From Oceaniferula spumae (lineage in GTDB: Bacteria; Verrucomicrobiota; Verrucomicrobiia; Verrucomicrobiales; Akkermansiaceae): DNA of 64,000 nt. The stretch covers positions 2,976,001 through 3,040,000 of the forward strand of contig NZ_AP026866.1 of the NCBI RefSeq assembly GCF_042849255.1, written 5' to 3'. The position numbers were made by a program, and so were the translations under genes. Within the stretch, counting starts at the first letter, position 1. Every line of letters begins with the position of its first letter. Shown here one piece after another: positions 61,717-64,000 of this stretch. Under the pieces are notes generated by a model. The model saw only the letters and a list, made by a program, of their open reading frames with translations. It was not told the DNA's origin and ran no database searches.

Positions 61717-61807
61717 GGCAATAAATAGATACGTGAGATTAGCCGGTCTCTCGCAGATGAAAAATTATTTCTTTGGTGCCGGAGGGGTTATTTGTTTGGC
61801 TGGTTAC

Positions 61808-63427
61808 ATGCCAGACGAGGATGATGAAAAGTTGCTGCCTGATGTGGGGGCTGATTATGTGAAGTGTGGGCGGTTTGAATTTCATCCGGTGGTGTTCCCT
61901 GTGTCGGCGATCTTGGTGTTGCTTTTCACCGTGGCCGGTGCGTGGTGGGCGGTGTCTGAGCCGGGTGTGGCTGCTGAGGGGGCGGGGAGGTTGAAGAACT
62001 GGATGTGTGACTCGTTTGGTTGGTTCTTCGTGTTGACGGTGAATGTGCTGTTGGTGGTCACCTTGGTGTTAGGTTTTTCAAAACTGGGGCGTGTCAGGTT
62101 GGGTGGCATGGGCGCGAAGCCGAAGTTTTCTACGTTCAGTTGGTTGGCGATGCTGTTTTCCGCGGGCATGGGGATCGGTCTGGTTTTTTGGTCGGTGGCA
62201 GAGCCGATGATGCATTTCCAAAGTCCGGTGGGTGGCGAAGCGGCTGGCTCCAAGGAGGCTGCCAAGGCGGCGATGCGCATGACTTTTTTCCACTGGGGGT
62301 TGCACGCCTGGGGAGTGTTCGCGGTCATCGGAGCGGCGATCGCTTATTTTTCCTACAACAAGGGACTGCCACTGACGATCCGGTCGACATTTTATCCCCT
62401 GTTAGGCGAGCGGGTGCGGGGGCCGTGGGGCAATGCCATCGATGTGCTGGCTGTGCTGGGAACTCTTTTCGGCGTAGCCACGTCACTGGGGCTCGGGGTG
62501 CAGCAGGTCAACGCGGGGCTGAGCTATCTGGCACCCAGCGTGGTGGCTGGGGCGGGTGAAACTGGTGAGGGAACAAGTCTCGGGCTGAGCGGAACCTGGG
62601 TGCAGATTCTACTCATCGGAGTGATTACGGCGATTGCTACCGTATCGGTGGTGAGTGGTTTGACGAAAGGGATCAAGTATCTCTCGGTGGCGAACTTGGT
62701 GGTGGCTGGGTTGCTTCTAACAGGCGTGTTTTTGTTAGGAGACTCCATCCGACTATTGGACGCCTTTGTTCAGAATGTGGGTGGATATTTGGCAAATCTG
62801 GTGCGGATGTCATTCTGGACCGAAGCCTATGCCGCGGCTGAGCAGGGGAAAGCTGGCTGGCAGAACGGCTGGACGATTTTTTACTGGGCCTGGTGGATCT
62901 CGTGGAGCCCTTTTGTAGGGATGTTTATTGCCCGCATTTCTTATGGCCGCACCATGCGGGAGTTTGCTCTGGGGGTGCTGTTTGTGCCGGTGTTGATTAC
63001 CTTTGTTTGGATGACGGTGTTCGGTGATACGGCTTTGTTTTTAGACATGTTCGGGCATGGGGAAATCGGTGCAGCGGTGAAAAAAGATGTCAGCACGGCC
63101 TTGTTTGCTCTGCTGGGGCACTTTCCTCTGTCGGTGCTGACAAGTGTGGTTGCGATGCTGGTGATCGTGATCTTTTTCGTCACCAGCTCGGATTCCGGAT
63201 CGTTAGTGATCGATACCATTACGGCCGGCGGGCATCCTAAGCCGCCGGTGGTGCAGAAGGTTTTCTGGGCGTTGTTAGAGGGTGGAGTGGCAGCGGTATT
63301 GCTGCTCTCGGGAGGCCTGAATGCCTTGCAGACGGCGGCGATTGTCACCGGATTACCATTTGCCGCGGTGCTTTTGCTGATGGCGTGGAGTTTGATCCGG
63401 GCGTTGCGGCAGGAGCGGGTGGAGTAG
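61808..63427 (+). CDS. BCCT-family betaine/carnitine/choline transporter
   Basis: From the ATG at 61808 the protein has 539 residues. Starts at 61715 or 61757 are possible, but the first overlaps the divergent gene's start codon. About twelve hydrophobic helices are visible. Family signatures are SAGMGIGLVFWSVAEPMMHF and FYWAWWISWSPFVGMFIARISYGRTMREF (the tryptophan-rich substrate segment). The SSDSGS stretch near helix 9 is present. It should import betaine or similar osmolytes with sodium or protons, fitting a marine habitat. Confidence 0.88.
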   Translation: MPDEDDEKLLPDVGADYVKCGRFEFHPVVFPVSAILVLLFTVAGAWWAVSEPGVAAEGAGRLKNWMCDSFGWFFVLTVNVLLVVTLVLGFSKLGRVRLGGMGAKPKFSTFSWLAMLFSAGMGIGLVFWSVAEPMMHFQSPVGGEAAGSKEAAKAAMRMTFFHWGLHAWGVFAVIGAAIAYFSYNKGLPLTIRSTFYPLLGERVRGPWGNAIDVLAVLGTLFGVATSLGLGVQQVNAGLSYLAPSVVAGAGETGEGTSLGLSGTWVQILLIGVITAIATVSVVSGLTKGIKYLSVANLVVAGLLLTGVFLLGDSIRLLDAFVQNVGGYLANLVRMSFWTEAYAAAEQGKAGWQNGWTIFYWAWWISWSPFVGMFIARISYGRTMREFALGVLFVPVLITFVWMTVFGDTALFLDMFGHGEIGAAVKKDVSTALFALLGHFPLSVLTSVVAMLVIVIFFVTSSDSGSLVIDTITAGGHPKPPVVQKVFWALLEGGVAAVLLLSGGLNALQTAAIVTGLPFAAVLLLMAWSLIRALRQERVE

Positions 63428-63434
63428 GTGACTT

Positions 63435-64000
63435 TTAATCCGCCTCGACATCGAGATCCGGAATATGGCCGAAGGAAATACGCATTGGTGCAGCTTCCAT
63501 GGCTCCGTGAGCTCCGCCGAGGTAGACGGACTGTCGCCCAAATTTGCTGGTGATTTTATCCATCGCTTCGGTGACGGCGTGGCGTCTGGCATCGTCCTTC
63601 TCCGCTGGCTCTTCCTCCAGCGCCATATTCTCCTGCACCAGCTGGGTGAAGAGGGAAGGTGTGTAATTTCCGGCATGAATCAAGCGGCCTAAGACCATGG
63701 AGATCTTTAACATCGGCTCGGCTTGGTGGGGTCTCATTTTCCACAGTCGACTGGCACAACGAGCCAGCGTCAGAGCGTCATCGGTGGCTTCGATTCTGAT
63801 TTCCTCAGCCCAGTGGCCTCCGCGTAGGTAACGCAGGGAAACGGAAAAACTGCACGCCAGCATACCGTGATGCCGAAGCCGCTGCCCTGCCTTCTGGGTG
63901 AGCTTGTGTAGCACGGCGTGGGCTTCTGCAGGTGGACGCTTTTCGGGTGCCAGCACGTGACTGTGGCCGACGCTGTGTCGCTCGGTCTCGACGTCTGGCA
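63435..64000 (-). CDS. Y-family DNA polymerase, C-terminal part (gene continues beyond window)
   Basis: The frame is open to the window end. Reading from there, VETERHSVGHSHVLAPEKR is the little-finger region of DinB/UmuC-like polymerases. LHKLTQKAGQRLRHHGMLACSFSVSLRY and CASRLWKMRPHQAEPMLKISMVLGRL follow. About 188 residues are visible; the catalytic palm and fingers lie beyond the window. It would be an error-prone translesion polymerase. It ends 7 bp from the convergent BCCT gene. Confidence 0.8.
   Translation of the reverse strand, partial: PDVETERHSVGHSHVLAPEKRPPAEAHAVLHKLTQKAGQRLRHHGMLACSFSVSLRYLRGGHWAEEIRIEATDDALTLARCASRLWKMRPHQAEPMLKISMVLGRLIHAGNYTPSLFTQLVQENMALEEEPAEKDDARRHAVTEAMDKITSKFGRQSVYLGGAHGAMEAAPMRISFGHIPDLDVEAD

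Noticed and set aside
1..64000. TGTTAG as a FtsK-orienting (KOPS) motif
   Set aside because: The two orientations are nearly balanced (about 49 versus 42) in this window, whereas KOPS are strongly strand-biased. A genome-wide check is still needed.

Overview
The window looks like a chromosome segment from a free-living, probably marine, member of the Verrucomicrobiota (Verrucomicrobiales-like). The inference rests on gene content. There are five PEP-CTERM proteins ending in VPEPSS...RRRK-type tails, and four formylglycine sulfatases. A DUF1552 / DUF1592-type cytochrome / DUF1080 / Gfo-Idh-MocA cluster and a ThuA / SGNH / PVC-type heme (CxxCH) trio are present. An ECF sigma factor is translationally coupled to a FecR-LamG membrane protein, and large secreted proteins carry DNRLRE, PA14 or BspA-type LRR modules. 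No rRNA, tRNA, IS element, prophage or CRISPR array was seen.

Layout. 1-8.2 kb: end of a large secreted adhesin-like protein, an FKBP isomerase, small secreted proteins, RidA, a sulfatase and two PEP-CTERM proteins. 8.3-14 kb: NTF2-like protein, DUF6607-like protein, rsmH, an AAA ATPase and a TlpA-like thioredoxin whose first active-site Cys codon is UGA. 14-26 kb: giant LRR protein, beta-helix protein, ThuA/SGNH/heme trio, second sulfatase. 26-45 kb: mostly housekeeping and small secreted genes (DsbD-alpha-like plus redoxin pair, PhoD-like phosphatase, CoA-binding protein, orphan AbrB protein, lone helicase C-domain, Ser/Thr phosphatase, AlkB, ATP-grasp, PliI-like protein, aldehyde dehydrogenase, PhnA, pseudouridine synthase, two methyltransferase-fold proteins). 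44.9-56 kb: MsrA with UGA at the catalytic Cys codon, a 1090-residue sulfatase, two PEP-CTERM genes, the FecR/ECF pair, CvfB-like protein, a fourth sulfatase and another PEP-CTERM gene. 56-64 kb: polysaccharide/sugar catabolism cluster, a BCCT transporter and the end of a Y-family DNA polymerase.

The main discovery candidate is a pair of unlinked, unrelated redox genes (12367-13638 and 44877-45656). Each is interrupted only by an in-frame TGA exactly at the catalytic cysteine. Each TGA is followed at 19-23 nt by a small hairpin with a G in the second loop position, as expected for a bacterial SECIS element. TGA is a normal stop elsewhere in the window, so the simplest reading is selenocysteine decoding. 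The selenocysteine machinery itself is not in the window.

Two genome-wide features also stand out. The hexamer TGTTAG/CTAACA is strongly over-represented in both orientations and independent of reading frame. Most genes lack a Shine-Dalgarno sequence, and several have a promoter whose -10 box lies only 6-10 nt before the ATG, suggesting leaderless mRNAs. All counts were made by eye and need computational confirmation.
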